This document shows positions 1-9,718 of a stretch of DNA of 64,000 nt, piece by piece (the first letter of the stretch is position 1; the number at the start of each line of letters is the position of its first letter). The notes below the pieces were generated by a model, which was not told the DNA's origin, searched no databases, and was given only the letters and a program-made list of their open reading frames with translations. The position numbers and the translations under genes were made by a program. Source of the stretch: Symploca sp. SIO1C2 (lineage in GTDB: Bacteria > Cyanobacteriota > Cyanobacteriia > Cyanobacteriales > Coleofasciculaceae); NCBI GenBank assembly GCA_010672925.1, contig JAAHFP010000001.1, forward strand, positions 639,250-703,249, written 5' to 3'.

Positions 1-744
1 ATCGGTCTAATTATTGCTTACCAAGTAAGTGGACAAAAAATCCAGGCTTGGCGTGGCAACTGGCTAAGAGCCAAAAGTCTTATGAAGGTAAGTTGGCCTT
101 TAATATTTTCTAACTTAGCCATCATGGTTTATTTATATATCGATCAAATTATGCTAGGGCAGTTAGCAGATAATAAAGCGGTTGGTGTGTATGCAGCAGC
201 AGTGAGGTTATCCGAAACTTGGCCTTTTATGGCAACGGCAATTGTATCTTCAGCAGCTCCTTCTATTATTGCAGCGAAGAAAGTCAGTGAAACAGTTTAC
301 TATGAAAAAATCCAAAAACTTTGTAACTTTTTAGAAATAATAGTCTATGCTATAGCTATCCCTATGACTTTTTTATCAACATTTCTAGTAGTTTTAGTAT
401 TTGGTCAAGATTATGCTCCTGCTGGTGGAATATTATCGATTCATATCTGGTCATCTTTATTTGTTTTCTTGGGTTATGTCAAAAACATTTGGATAGCAAC
501 AGAGGAGTTAACTGGATTTGCTTTATCTGCGAGTATTATTGGTGCGACAATAAACATTTTACTTAATATCTGGCTTATACCTAAATATCAAGGAATAGGA
601 GCAGCGATCGCAACAGTTATTTCCTATGGGTGTGCTGATTATATGATGTGTTTTATCTATCCTCCAGCTCGTAAATTTGGTTGGGTAATGACTAAAGCTA
701 TGAGCTTAAATGGAATTACTAAGGCTTTGAGGTATAAAAATTAA
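1..744 (+). CDS. Polysaccharide flippase (Wzx/MATE-like), 5' truncated
   Basis: This is the C-terminal part of a membrane flippase that would move lipid-linked glycan units across the inner membrane. The frame is open from base 1, so the gene starts before the window. The first internal ATG is at 82. What remains is about 247 residues with several hydrophobic segments (LIFSNLAIMVYLYIDQIML near the start, then helices around LEIIVYAIAIPMTFLSTFL and SIIGATINILLNIWLI). The pattern of a polar DQIMLG loop followed by paired helices is typical of polysaccharide-biosynthesis flippases. It opens a + strand run of glycosyltransferase and polymerase genes, which supports the role. The substrate cannot be read from the sequence. 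Confidence 0.8.
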   Translation: MGLIIAYQVSGQKIQAWRGNWLRAKSLMKVSWPLIFSNLAIMVYLYIDQIMLGQLADNKAVGVYAAAVRLSETWPFMATAIVSSAAPSIIAAKKVSETVYYEKIQKLCNFLEIIVYAIAIPMTFLSTFLVVLVFGQDYAPAGGILSIHIWSSLFVFLGYVKNIWIATEELTGFALSASIIGATINILLNIWLIPKYQGIGAAIATVISYGCADYMMCFIYPPARKFGWVMTKAMSLNGITKALRYKN

Positions 745-823
745 TTCTAGTAAAGTAGAAGTAAAAATAATAGCTATAGCTCAGAAAAACAACTAATTAT
801 TCAAGGAAGTTGAGGTACAAGTT

Positions 824-1732
824 TTGTCTAATAATCCTCTGGTAAGCATTTTAATCAACAACTACAATTATGGTCGCTTTCTTTCTGAAGCTATTGATAG
901 TGCTTTGAAACAAAGTTACTCTAATATAGAAGTGATTGTGGTTGATGATGGCTCCAGCGATAATTCCCAAGAAGTAATCAAAAGTTATGGGGAGCGAATT
1001 ATCCCAATACTTAAGCAAAATGGCGGACAGGCTTCTGCCTTTAACGCAGGATTTTCTGCTAGTCGAGGAGAAATTATCTGTTTTTTGGACTCTGATGATC
1101 TTTGGAAAACTGACAAAGTAGCAGAAGTAGTTAAAACTTTTGTTGAGCATCCAGACATTGAGTGGTGTTTTCATTCCTTAGAATTTTTTAGTACGACTAC
1201 TCAAAAAATATCTCAGAAAGCTGCTAAAGGAACATCTGGCAAATATGATTTGAGTGATCAACTTCAACGAGGAAAACTCAGAAATAAAATTCCGGAATTT
1301 AATTTGGCTACTTCAGGAATGTGCTTTAATCGTTCCCTCTTAGGTCAAATTCTTCCTATGCCAGAAGTTATTAGAATAACTAGCGATGATTACATTAAGT
1401 ATATTGCTTTAGGCGTGAGTCCAGGTTTTATCTTATTAGAAGATTTAGCTCTCCAGAGAATTCATGATAACAATGCCTATACCTTCAGAAACGATAAGCA
1501 GCAACTAAAAGCCAAAATACACACTTTAACAGCTTATTGGATGAAGATTAATTTTCCATCATTATCTAAATTTACCAATAATCTATTGGCAACAGGAATG
1601 AAAATTTATTGGAACAGCGGAGGTATTGAAGCAGAAGGTAATAAACTTATTAAAAGTTATCTATCATCAGCAACATTATTGGAAAAATTTAAGATTTATA
1701 CGAGGGTTTTTTACTACTACCTTAGGCCATGA
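824..1732 (+). CDS. Family 2 glycosyltransferase
   Basis: Protein of 302 residues with an N-terminal GT-A fold: the opening strand VSILINNYNYGRFL, the nucleotide-sugar motif VVDDGSSDNS near residue 40, and the metal-binding CFLDSDDLW near residue 85. It should transfer a sugar from a nucleotide donor to the growing repeat unit on the cytoplasmic side of the membrane. The start is a TTG at 824, which places the first strand at the normal distance from the N-terminus. The stop codon overlaps the ATG of the next gene by 4 bases (ATGA), so the two are translationally coupled. Donor and acceptor are unknown. Confidence 0.88.
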   Translation: MSNNPLVSILINNYNYGRFLSEAIDSALKQSYSNIEVIVVDDGSSDNSQEVIKSYGERIIPILKQNGGQASAFNAGFSASRGEIICFLDSDDLWKTDKVAEVVKTFVEHPDIEWCFHSLEFFSTTTQKISQKAAKGTSGKYDLSDQLQRGKLRNKIPEFNLATSGMCFNRSLLGQILPMPEVIRITSDDYIKYIALGVSPGFILLEDLALQRIHDNNAYTFRNDKQQLKAKIHTLTAYWMKINFPSLSKFTNNLLATGMKIYWNSGGIEAEGNKLIKSYLSSATLLEKFKIYTRVFYYYLRP

Positions 1733-3033
1733 ACTTAGAGTTAAACCCACTATTAAAGTTTTTAGAAAAGAGAGCCACAATTTTTGCTCTGCTCTTTTTA
1801 TCAGAACTTTTACGCTTCGATAGCTTATACAGTGACCCAGATCCCAGAGCCGATGTTGTTGCGGTAGGTAATCCTTTAAATCCTGTGATGTCGCTGTTAC
1901 AGCACAGTATTTATGCAGCTACACTTCTTCTTATACTTGCTCGTTGGAAAAGTGTTATTCGTGCTGGTTTAAGAGACCAACTCATTTGGCTCTTAGCAGG
2001 AATTGCTTTGATGTCATTTCTCTGGTCTGATTTCCCAGATTGGTCAATCAAAAAAGGCATTACCATAATTCAGACAACTTACTTTGGACTGTACCTGGCT
2101 TCACGCTACAACTTCAAACAACAGTTACAGATGTTAGCTTGGGCTATAGGCATTATGGCTATAGTTTCTCTACTGTTTACCTTAGCCTTTCCTGGTGCAG
2201 CCATTGAAGCGGGAGCCAATGCAGGAGCTTGGCGAGGGCCTTTTGTGCAGAAGAATGTCCTGGCTCGGATTATGGTTCTTGGTGCAATTGTATTCTTACT
2301 GCTTGCTCTCGATAGTCGTAGAAACCGTTACTGGCTGTGGGGTGGCTTTGCTCTCTGCGTTCTTATGATCCTGTTAACGGGTTCCAAAACGGCTCTCTTG
2401 CTGTTTTTATTTGTAGTGATTCTTTTGCCTCTTTACAACGCTTTGCGATGGAGGGATACGATAGTTGTTCCGTTAGTCATTACTTTACTCTTAGTCGCTG
2501 GGAGTATTGCTATCTTGATTATGGGTAACTGGGAAAACATACTGCTTGGTTTGGGACGAGATCCAACTTTGAGTGGTCGTACTGATCTTTGGGAATTGGC
2601 AATTGAATTGATCTCCAAACGCCCTTGGTTAGGTTATGGGTATCAAGGGTTCTGGCAAAACGGAGGAGTCGCTGAAATTATTTGGAAAGCAGAAGGATAT
2701 AAACCACCTCATGCTCATAACGGTTTCGTCAACATAACCCTTGATTTAGGTCTAGTAGGTTTGTTCCTTTTTTTATTGATTATTGCCGTAACCTATATGC
2801 GAGCCATAGCTTGGCTACGTTTGGGTAAAACAACTATAGAACTCTGGCCGATCTTTTATGTCACCTTCTTTTTTATGTACAACCACAGTGAAAATACCAT
2901 AATTGCTCACAATTCCATCTTTTGGGCTTTGCTCGCAGCTGTTGCTTTTTCTATGAAGCGGCTTCGACCAGTGCAACCAAGTAAACCGATTAAAGAACAA
3001 AAACAGCCAAAATTAGTTAAACATACTTTTTGA
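1729..3033 (+). CDS. O-antigen ligase/polymerase-like membrane protein (Wzy/WaaL family)
   Basis: Protein of 434 residues with about ten to twelve hydrophobic segments. It carries the O-antigen ligase family signature in the second half: GRTDLWELAIELISKRPWLG, then a periplasmic HAHNGF motif and another pair of helices. Members of this family polymerise lipid-linked repeat units or ligate glycan on the outer face of the inner membrane. It overlaps the upstream glycosyltransferase by 4 bases and follows a flippase, which is the usual Wzx/Wzy arrangement. Polymerase seems more likely than ligase because of that context, but the sequence alone does not decide it. Confidence 0.82.
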   Translation: MNLELNPLLKFLEKRATIFALLFLSELLRFDSLYSDPDPRADVVAVGNPLNPVMSLLQHSIYAATLLLILARWKSVIRAGLRDQLIWLLAGIALMSFLWSDFPDWSIKKGITIIQTTYFGLYLASRYNFKQQLQMLAWAIGIMAIVSLLFTLAFPGAAIEAGANAGAWRGPFVQKNVLARIMVLGAIVFLLLALDSRRNRYWLWGGFALCVLMILLTGSKTALLLFLFVVILLPLYNALRWRDTIVVPLVITLLLVAGSIAILIMGNWENILLGLGRDPTLSGRTDLWELAIELISKRPWLGYGYQGFWQNGGVAEIIWKAEGYKPPHAHNGFVNITLDLGLVGLFLFLLIIAVTYMRAIAWLRLGKTTIELWPIFYVTFFFMYNHSENTIIAHNSIFWALLAAVAFSMKRLRPVQPSKPIKEQKQPKLVKHTF

Positions 3034-3115
3034 GTCACTTTGTACTCATACCTTCCCATTTTATAGCCCAAAATTTATTGGCCATTTGAAGTTCAAGGCG
3101 AAAATTATCAATCGA

Positions 3116-4222
3116 ATGAATAACTTAGCAATTTTTTTAATGGATCTTGACGGCGGTGGGGCAGAAAGAGTTATGATTAATTTAGCTCAGGGTTTTGCTG
3201 AACAAGGACTAAATGTAGATCTAGTTTTAGTGAAAGCAGAAGGTCCTTATTTATCGCAACTTCCCCCCAACGTGCGAGTGATCAAACTGGGAAGTTCTCG
3301 ACTAATTTTTAGCATTCCTGCCTTAGCAAGTTACCTCAAGCAAGAGCAACCAACCGTATTAATTTCTGCTTTAGAAGATACAAATATAGTAGCTCTTTCT
3401 GCCAAAAAGTTAGCGGGTGTATCAACTCAAGTGATTGTTACTGTACACAATCATCTTTCTCGTGAAGCGACCAATGCCACTTCCCTCAAGCGGCGATTTA
3501 CCCCCCAACTAGTTAAGTTTTTTTACCCTTGGGCTGATACAATTGTTGCCGTATCTCAGGGTGTAGCTCATAATTTGTTAGAGTTAGGTTTACCTGCCAA
3601 AAAACTCAAAGCAATCTACAATCCGATTGTCACTCCAGAGTTAAGTAAAAAGCTTCAAGAAGCTGCTGAGCATCCTTGGTTTTTACCTAATCAACCTCCA
3701 GTAATTTTAGGAGTAGGACGCCTAGAAAAACAGAAGGATTTTCCCACTTTGATCCATGCTTTCGCTCAAGTCAGGCAGCACTATCAAGTTCGATTAATGA
3801 TTTTGGGTGAAGGAAATGAACGTTCTCATCTAGAATCTTTGGTGCAGAAACTGAGATTGACAGAAGATGTCGTTTTTGCTGGCTTTGTTGCTAACCCCTA
3901 TACCTATATGGCAAAAGCTACTGTACTAGTTCTCTCATCGGCGTGGGAAGGCTTTGGCAACGTTTTAGTAGAAGCCATGGCAGCAGGAACTCCAGTGGTA
4001 TCTACTAATTGTGAAAGTGGACCAGCTGAGATTTTAGCCAATGGGCAGTACGGGAAATTAGTTTCGGTAGGGGATAGTGAGGGTATGTCAGAAGCAATTA
4101 TGGCAACTCTTAAAGATATTCAAGATGGAGAATTTCTCAAACAAAGAGCTAATGATTTCTCTCTCCAAAATGCTCTTACAGAATATAGGAAGTTGTTTCT
4201 CCCTGAGAAATGTATTGCTTAA
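3116..4222 (+). CDS. Family 4 (group 1) glycosyltransferase
   Basis: GT-B-fold retaining glycosyltransferase of about 368 residues. The N-terminal acceptor domain starts with the glycine-rich loop LDGGGAERV, and the C-terminal donor domain has VILGVGRLEKQKDFPTLI and the E-x7-E motif in EGFGNVLVEAMAAGTPVV. I chose the ATG at 3116 because it puts the first beta strand at the N-terminus; a TTG at 3086 in the same frame would add ten residues. It lies 82 bases after the polymerase gene and belongs to the same exopolysaccharide locus. The sugar specificity is not visible. Confidence 0.87.
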   Translation: MNNLAIFLMDLDGGGAERVMINLAQGFAEQGLNVDLVLVKAEGPYLSQLPPNVRVIKLGSSRLIFSIPALASYLKQEQPTVLISALEDTNIVALSAKKLAGVSTQVIVTVHNHLSREATNATSLKRRFTPQLVKFFYPWADTIVAVSQGVAHNLLELGLPAKKLKAIYNPIVTPELSKKLQEAAEHPWFLPNQPPVILGVGRLEKQKDFPTLIHAFAQVRQHYQVRLMILGEGNERSHLESLVQKLRLTEDVVFAGFVANPYTYMAKATVLVLSSAWEGFGNVLVEAMAAGTPVVSTNCESGPAEILANGQYGKLVSVGDSEGMSEAIMATLKDIQDGEFLKQRANDFSLQNALTEYRKLFLPEKCIA

Positions 4223-4284
4223 TATTTAATAATTTTTCCAATAGATTTTTTCGGCTTATGTTTACCTAGAAAATAAACAAGACA

Positions 4285-5376
4285 ATGAAATTTAAAATAT
4301 TTTCCGATCAACAATATCTGCTCAAAAGTGATGCAGTGAACCCCAATCCGATGCTGCTTCCTTTCTGGTCTAATTTTTCCGAAACCGGAGATTATCCCTG
4401 GATGAATAGGCACGAGGGCTACATGGAGATAGGTCATACTCTGTTTGATATGGTTCCTTTAGAGGAAGCTGATTTTGCAGTGATGCCTGACGACTGGAGA
4501 ACAGTAGTGGGAGAGTTGTGGTACTCTAAAGTTAATCAACAAGCAAAAGAGTTATATCTTCAATTTGCTAAAAAGGCAGAAGAAGCGGAAAAGCCACTCA
4601 TTGTCTTTTTTGGTTGTGATCGTTCCGATGACAAAGTACCTGACCTTAAAAATGCCTTTATTTTTCGTCACTCTGGCTATCGTTCCCAAAAGAAACCACG
4701 GAATTTTATTTGGCCTTCTTTTTGCGAAGACTTTGTTAAACATTACTTTGAAAATCAGCTTCCCATTAGACAAAAAAAGGACAAGCCTATTATCGGTTTT
4801 TGCGGTCTAACCAAACAAGATTCATGGAAATTTCAATTCAAACGAATTGCCTATTACTTATATATTCTTCCTCACTGGCAAAATAGAACAAAATGTCCAC
4901 CATTTCAGGGGCATATTTTACGCAATAAAGTTCTCGAAAGTTTAAAAAGCAGTGACTTAGTTGAAACAAATTTTGTTACTGAAAATAAGATGGTTTTTTT
5001 GGGGCAAAAAAGCTCAGAGAAAAGAAAAAAATCACGAGATGAATATATAGAAAATATGAGAAGCAGTGATTATATAGTCTGCTGTCGTGGGACTGCTAAT
5101 TTTTCAAATCGTATTTTTGAAACTCTTTGTTGCGGTCGCATACCAATTTTAATCGATACAGACCGTAGTCTACCCTATGACTTTGTTGTTGATTGGAAAA
5201 AATACTGTGTTTGGATAGATGAAAAAGAAATCCCAAACATTGGACAAAAAGTAGCTGAGTTTCATCAAAATATTTCTCCCAAAGAGTTTGTAGATTTACA
5301 ATTTGAGTGCCGAAAATTTTGGCAAGAATGGCTATCTGCTGAGGGATTTTTTTCCAAGTTTTATTTGCACTTTTGA
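4285..5376 (+). CDS. Exostosin-like (GT47-type) glycosyltransferase
   Basis: Protein of 363 residues that resembles bacterial exostosin-family proteins. The best-preserved part is the C-terminal donor-binding region, with IVCCRGTANFSNRIFETL, then CCGRIPILIDTDRSLPYDF. Exostosin-type enzymes are inverting glycosyltransferases. The surrounding genes suggest it adds a sugar to the exopolysaccharide unit. There are no membrane segments, so it is probably cytoplasmic or peripheral. No strong ribosome binding site is visible before the ATG. The assignment rests on the C-terminal motif and context. Confidence 0.65.
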   Translation: MKFKIFSDQQYLLKSDAVNPNPMLLPFWSNFSETGDYPWMNRHEGYMEIGHTLFDMVPLEEADFAVMPDDWRTVVGELWYSKVNQQAKELYLQFAKKAEEAEKPLIVFFGCDRSDDKVPDLKNAFIFRHSGYRSQKKPRNFIWPSFCEDFVKHYFENQLPIRQKKDKPIIGFCGLTKQDSWKFQFKRIAYYLYILPHWQNRTKCPPFQGHILRNKVLESLKSSDLVETNFVTENKMVFLGQKSSEKRKKSRDEYIENMRSSDYIVCCRGTANFSNRIFETLCCGRIPILIDTDRSLPYDFVVDWKKYCVWIDEKEIPNIGQKVAEFHQNISPKEFVDLQFECRKFWQEWLSAEGFFSKFYLHF

Positions 5377-5431
5377 TCTATTTTTCATTTTGCATAAACT
5401 CTATAAACACCTTTACTTAAGAATAAAGAAA

Positions 5432-6088
5432 ATGAATCAAGCACCAAGTAATCATGACTTCTTATCTCAAACAAATCTAACCTCCACCTCTAATTATAAA
5501 TTTGGAAAAATGTTAGATGATTTTAAAGCAGATATTAAGCGATATGAATTGTTGGGAATTAATCCTTGGTTTATTATCTTGATAACAAGACAAGGACTAT
5601 GGATTATGAATCATTATAGATTTAGCCGTTGGGTTCACCACCAAATTCATTTTCCTGTGATTCGACAGGTTTTGAAAATATTGTGTATTATCTGGCAAAA
5701 GCTAATTGAAATCATTACGGGCTGCGAATTTCCAAATAGAGCGGAGATTGGAAAAGGGTTGTATATGCCCCATCCTGTTGGTATTACTATTCATACAGAT
5801 GCAAAACTTGGTGAAAACTGTAACTTAGGCCAACATGTTACTATCGGAGTCGGTGGAAGAGGAGAAAATAGAGGGATTCCTAAACTTGGAGATCGAGTTT
5901 TTGTAGGTCCAGGAGCTTGTATATTCGGATCTATCACTATCGGTAATGACGTCGCTATTGGCGCAAATGCTGTTGTTACTAAAGATTTACCAGATAATGC
6001 TGTAGCAGTAGGTATTCCAGCTAAAATAATTAACTACAAAGGTTCTCAACATTTAATTGATTATCCTGGTAAAGATTCTTCAAATTAA
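5432..6088 (+). CDS. Serine O-acetyltransferase-like hexapeptide-repeat acetyltransferase
   Basis: Protein of 218 residues from the ATG at 5432. The open frame reaches back to 5303, but that part overlaps the upstream gene and has no good start. An N-terminal helical half is followed by a left-handed beta-helix made of hexapeptide repeats (IGKGLYMPHPVGITIHTDAK, later VFVGPGACIFGSITIGNDVA, ending in AVVTKDLPDNAVAVGIPAK). The MPHP motif supplies the catalytic histidine of serine-acetyltransferase-like enzymes. In a glycan locus these proteins usually O-acetylate a sugar rather than serine. I infer sugar acetylation from position, but cysteine biosynthesis (CysE) cannot be excluded. Confidence 0.8.
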   Translation: MNQAPSNHDFLSQTNLTSTSNYKFGKMLDDFKADIKRYELLGINPWFIILITRQGLWIMNHYRFSRWVHHQIHFPVIRQVLKILCIIWQKLIEIITGCEFPNRAEIGKGLYMPHPVGITIHTDAKLGENCNLGQHVTIGVGGRGENRGIPKLGDRVFVGPGACIFGSITIGNDVAIGANAVVTKDLPDNAVAVGIPAKIINYKGSQHLIDYPGKDSSN

Positions 6089-6225
6089 GTTTTTTAACTA
6101 AGTAATGTTTGGCTTTTTAATATTCAAATATTTTATTTTTGCTATTAAAAGCAGTAACAACACATTTATTTTGGTGCTTTAAGTTGCATATAGTACTAAT
6201 TTACTATATTGAGTAAGGAGAAAAA

Positions 6226-7311
6226 ATGAATATTAGTATTGGTATCGTTGCCTACAATGAGTCAGCTTCTATTAGCAAAATGTTGCATTCTCTATTTCAG
6301 CAGAGTCTATTTAGCAAACCTGACTCTAACACAGTGATTGAGATTGTAGTGTTACCCAATGGCTGCACCGATGACACGGCAATTGTTGCTGAAAACACAC
6401 TAAAGGAGTTGGTAAAACCTTCCCTTCATAGCAATCTCCAATGGCGGGTGTGTGAGATTGAACAAGCAGGAAAGTCTAATGCTTGGAATGTATATGTCCA
6501 TCAGTTATCCAATCCCACAGCAAACTACCTTTTTCTGATGGACTCTGACATTCAACTTCTCGATACCAATACTCAAACTCTTCACTCTATGCTTCATATA
6601 TTAGAAACTATGCCTGAAGCTTGCGTAGCGGTAGATAAACCAATCAAAGACGTAACTATTAAAGAAAATAAGAATTTGATGGAACTGCTTTCTTCTTCTG
6701 TGTCAGGGTTGTCTGGAAGTAAGGCAGTTGAAGGTGGTGCAGCTTGGATTTGTGGTCAACTTTACTGTGCTAGAGCAGAGGTATTACGCAAAATCTGGTT
6801 ACCTACTAAGTTACCCACTCAAGATGCTTTTCTTTACACCATGATTGTTACAGATGGATTAAAGTCAACCGAAGAGCCTAATCGAGTGATTCTTGCTCCA
6901 TCAGCATCACACGTTTTTGAAGCTTATACCAGCATTAATCGTCTACTACGCCATGAAAAGTGGTTGATCCGTGGCAGCACGATCAACGAGTTGATTTATA
7001 GCGATATTCTAGCCAACGATAATCAACAGCAAGACGCTGGTTCATTGATTAAGCACAGAAATGAACAAGACCCACTATGGTTGAATAAACTCGTCCAGAG
7101 CACAATTCAAGAAAAGGGCTGGTGGCTAATCCCTCCGTTTATACTAATTCGTCGCTTCAAAAGCCTCTTGCAAAAACCTTTACACAAGGCAATTCTTTTA
7201 CTACCACTAGCTATGACCGCTTTTATTGTAGACCTACTACTCTCCTTCCAGGCTAACCTCGAACTTCACCAAGGGGTAGGAATTGGTTATTGGGGTAAAC
7301 AAACTAAGTAG
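6226..7311 (+). CDS. Family 2 glycosyltransferase with C-terminal membrane anchor
   Basis: Protein of 361 residues. The GT-A domain begins at the first residues (ISIGIVAYNESASISKML) and has the DxD-type motif LFLMDSDIQ near residue 105. The C-terminal 60 residues contain hydrophobic stretches (WWLIPPFILI and AILLLPLAMTAFIVDLLLS) that would hold it at the membrane. A good Shine-Dalgarno AAGGAG sits 6 bases before the ATG, after a 137-base gap, so this may start a second translation block in the locus. It probably works on the same glycan as its neighbours. Donor unknown. Confidence 0.82.
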   Translation: MNISIGIVAYNESASISKMLHSLFQQSLFSKPDSNTVIEIVVLPNGCTDDTAIVAENTLKELVKPSLHSNLQWRVCEIEQAGKSNAWNVYVHQLSNPTANYLFLMDSDIQLLDTNTQTLHSMLHILETMPEACVAVDKPIKDVTIKENKNLMELLSSSVSGLSGSKAVEGGAAWICGQLYCARAEVLRKIWLPTKLPTQDAFLYTMIVTDGLKSTEEPNRVILAPSASHVFEAYTSINRLLRHEKWLIRGSTINELIYSDILANDNQQQDAGSLIKHRNEQDPLWLNKLVQSTIQEKGWWLIPPFILIRRFKSLLQKPLHKAILLLPLAMTAFIVDLLLSFQANLELHQGVGIGYWGKQTK

Positions 7312-7381
7312 GTTAGGACTATTGTGTCATCAGAGGAATTGTAGAACTCAAAAGCTCACCCGCCCAAACCTCATTAAAAAA

Positions 7382-9658
7382 ATGAGATGTACTCAATATC
7401 TAACTAAAGCAAAATGGACTTACCTGGCAATAGGCATTATCACGTTTTGTTTTGCTATTTGTGCCAAAAGTCTATTCACAGTAACAGCTGATACCGCTCT
7501 ATCTGCTCTACCGACGGATAGAACTAAATTCACAGCATCAACTGGTGAACTCTACGAATGGAGCGATGTAAAAATTGGGGCAGGTGGCTTTGTCACAGGA
7601 ATAGTCATTCATCCTCAAACTGCCGACATTGTTTATGCTCGCACTGATGCAGGTGGCTTGTTTGCTTGGAATCCAGCTAACATGAGTTGGAAGCAGCTGC
7701 TACGAGGGGATAATCTACCTGAGAAGGTATCTTATAACATCGAAAGTGTAGCGATCGCACCTAGCGATCCCGACATTGTTTACATTGCTACAGGAGCCTA
7801 CACGAAGCAAGGAAATCAGTTGAATCCTGGCACTTTACTCAAATCGAGCGATCGCGGCAATACTTGGCAAATCCTTAACCTCAAGCTCCCAATGGGAGGA
7901 AATGAACCCTGGCGTTGGACAGGAGAACGTCTGGCAGTAGATCCGAATAATAGCAATGTTGTGTATTTTGGCTCTCGTTTGAATGGATTGTGGAGAAGTT
8001 TAGACGGTGGACAGCAGTGGAGTCAGATAGACAGCTCAATAGTTCCCGTGGGGGAATCCCATTCAGAAACTGACAAACTAGCCGGAGTAACTTATGTTGT
8101 CTTTGACCCCTCATCCGGTACTGTTGATGGCAAAACCAAGGTGATTTACACCGGTGTATCAGGAAAAGGTATTTATCGCACTACAGATGCAGGTACTACC
8201 TGGCAACTGTTAACTAAGGGTCCGGAGAGTAACTTAGTTCCTCAACAAGGTGTAGTCAATACTAAAGGAGAACTGATCACCACCTTCTACAAAGAAGAAA
8301 AAGACCCCAGTGGTGCTGTTTGGAAGTTCAATCAAGCAGGTTGGCAAGATATTACTCCAGAACCAGGCAAAAACTACTCTCCTGTAGCTGTTGACCCTAA
8401 CAAACCAGACACCATTTTTGTTGTCACTTATCCCATGAGTCCCACAAGCATCTATCGCTCAGATGATGGAGGTAAAAATTGGGTCACTTTAAACAATACC
8501 TTGGATAAACTCTCATGGTGGCCTGACTGGAGTTTTTGGACTATTTCTGGAGGTATTGCTATCTCTCCCTTCCATCCCGGAGAAGTGTGGTTGACCAATG
8601 GTATTGGTGTCTGGAAGACAGAAGATGGTTACAGTAATCAAGTTAAATGGTCAGCAACCGTTAATGGTATTGAGGAAACCGTCACTTTTGATGCCATCAG
8701 TACTCCTAAGGGAGCCAATTTAATTACTGCCATCGCTGATTTTGATGGTTTCAGGCATGAGTCCTTAGATACTTTCCCTCTCCGTAGTCATGGTGGAGGC
8801 TTCAGTACCACAACTAGCCTTGCTTACAGTAGTGGCGACCCTAATTTTCTAGTTTCAGTAGGAGCCAGCCATCATGATCTGCAAGCCATGAGAGCTGGAT
8901 TTTCTAGGGACAATGGGAAAACTTGGCAGAATTTTACCTCAATAGAGAAAGGAACCCACCCTAAAGATTTAGTCTTTGGCAATATTGCTGTATCCGCTAC
9001 AGACAGTCAAAATATCGTCTGGCAACCTACCAATAGCAAACCTCCCTATTTCACCAAGGATGGGGGAACTAGCTGGAAGAAAGTTAATTTCTTTGAACAA
9101 AATAATCTTAGTTCTAATATCCATACTCACTTATGGAATAGACAACAGGCTTTAGCTGCGGATTCAACTAAGGAAGGTACATTTTACCTTTACCACTACG
9201 AAAAAGGTTTACTGCTACGCACCGATAATGGGGGCGAAACCTGGCAAATTGTGAATCAAACACTGCCCAAAGGTGTATGGGATGGGGTGAATGTTAAAAG
9301 TGTACCTGCTAGGGCGGGTGAAGTTTGGCTCAGCTTCAAAGAACAAGGATTATACCGTTCCAGCAACTTTGGCCAGGACTTTATCAAACTACCGATGGTA
9401 GAAGAAGCTCAAGCCCTAGGATTTGGTAAATCTGCGGTTAATAGTAGTGATTCAACTGTCTTTATTCAAGGTAAAGTGAACGGTAATTCCGGAGTTTTTC
9501 GCTCTACTGATTTAGGTAAAAATTGGGTGCAAATTGCTGAATATCCCAAAGGGTATTTTGGAAAAGTACGTGTTGTATCCGGAGATATGAATGTATTTGG
9601 AAGGGTTTTTGTTGGAACAGGTGGAAATGGTTTTATTTATGGGCAAATAAATAATTAA
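7382..9658 (+). CDS. GH74-like exported beta-propeller glycosidase (xyloglucanase family)
   Basis: Protein of about 758 residues from the ATG at 7382. It has a membrane-spanning signal sequence (residues 13-36) and then a protein resembling glycoside hydrolase family 74. Near the start is GGFVTGIVIHPQTADIVYAR followed by TDAGG, with a candidate catalytic Asp at about residue 89. The second candidate acid lies in AIADFDGF at about residue 453. The GGN and GERLAVDPNNSNVVYFGSR motifs are also GH74-like. At least eight Asp-box motifs (SSDRGNTW, SLDGGQQW, TTDAGTTW, TDNGGETW and others) mark two seven-bladed propellers. Known members cut beta-1,4-glucan backbones such as xyloglucan. Here, inside an exopolysaccharide locus, trimming of the cell's own polymer is a plausible inference. 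Confidence 0.75.
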   Translation: MRCTQYLTKAKWTYLAIGIITFCFAICAKSLFTVTADTALSALPTDRTKFTASTGELYEWSDVKIGAGGFVTGIVIHPQTADIVYARTDAGGLFAWNPANMSWKQLLRGDNLPEKVSYNIESVAIAPSDPDIVYIATGAYTKQGNQLNPGTLLKSSDRGNTWQILNLKLPMGGNEPWRWTGERLAVDPNNSNVVYFGSRLNGLWRSLDGGQQWSQIDSSIVPVGESHSETDKLAGVTYVVFDPSSGTVDGKTKVIYTGVSGKGIYRTTDAGTTWQLLTKGPESNLVPQQGVVNTKGELITTFYKEEKDPSGAVWKFNQAGWQDITPEPGKNYSPVAVDPNKPDTIFVVTYPMSPTSIYRSDDGGKNWVTLNNTLDKLSWWPDWSFWTISGGIAISPFHPGEVWLTNGIGVWKTEDGYSNQVKWSATVNGIEETVTFDAISTPKGANLITAIADFDGFRHESLDTFPLRSHGGGFSTTTSLAYSSGDPNFLVSVGASHHDLQAMRAGFSRDNGKTWQNFTSIEKGTHPKDLVFGNIAVSATDSQNIVWQPTNSKPPYFTKDGGTSWKKVNFFEQNNLSSNIHTHLWNRQQALAADSTKEGTFYLYHYEKGLLLRTDNGGETWQIVNQTLPKGVWDGVNVKSVPARAGEVWLSFKEQGLYRSSNFGQDFIKLPMVEEAQALGFGKSAVNSSDSTVFIQGKVNGNSGVFRSTDLGKNWVQIAEYPKGYFGKVRVVSGDMNVFGRVFVGTGGNGFIYGQINN

Positions 9659-9718
9659 TCTTGACGTTTTTAAAACCAAAAAGCTACACTAAAACTGTCA
9701 TTTATAGGATTAAAAGCT

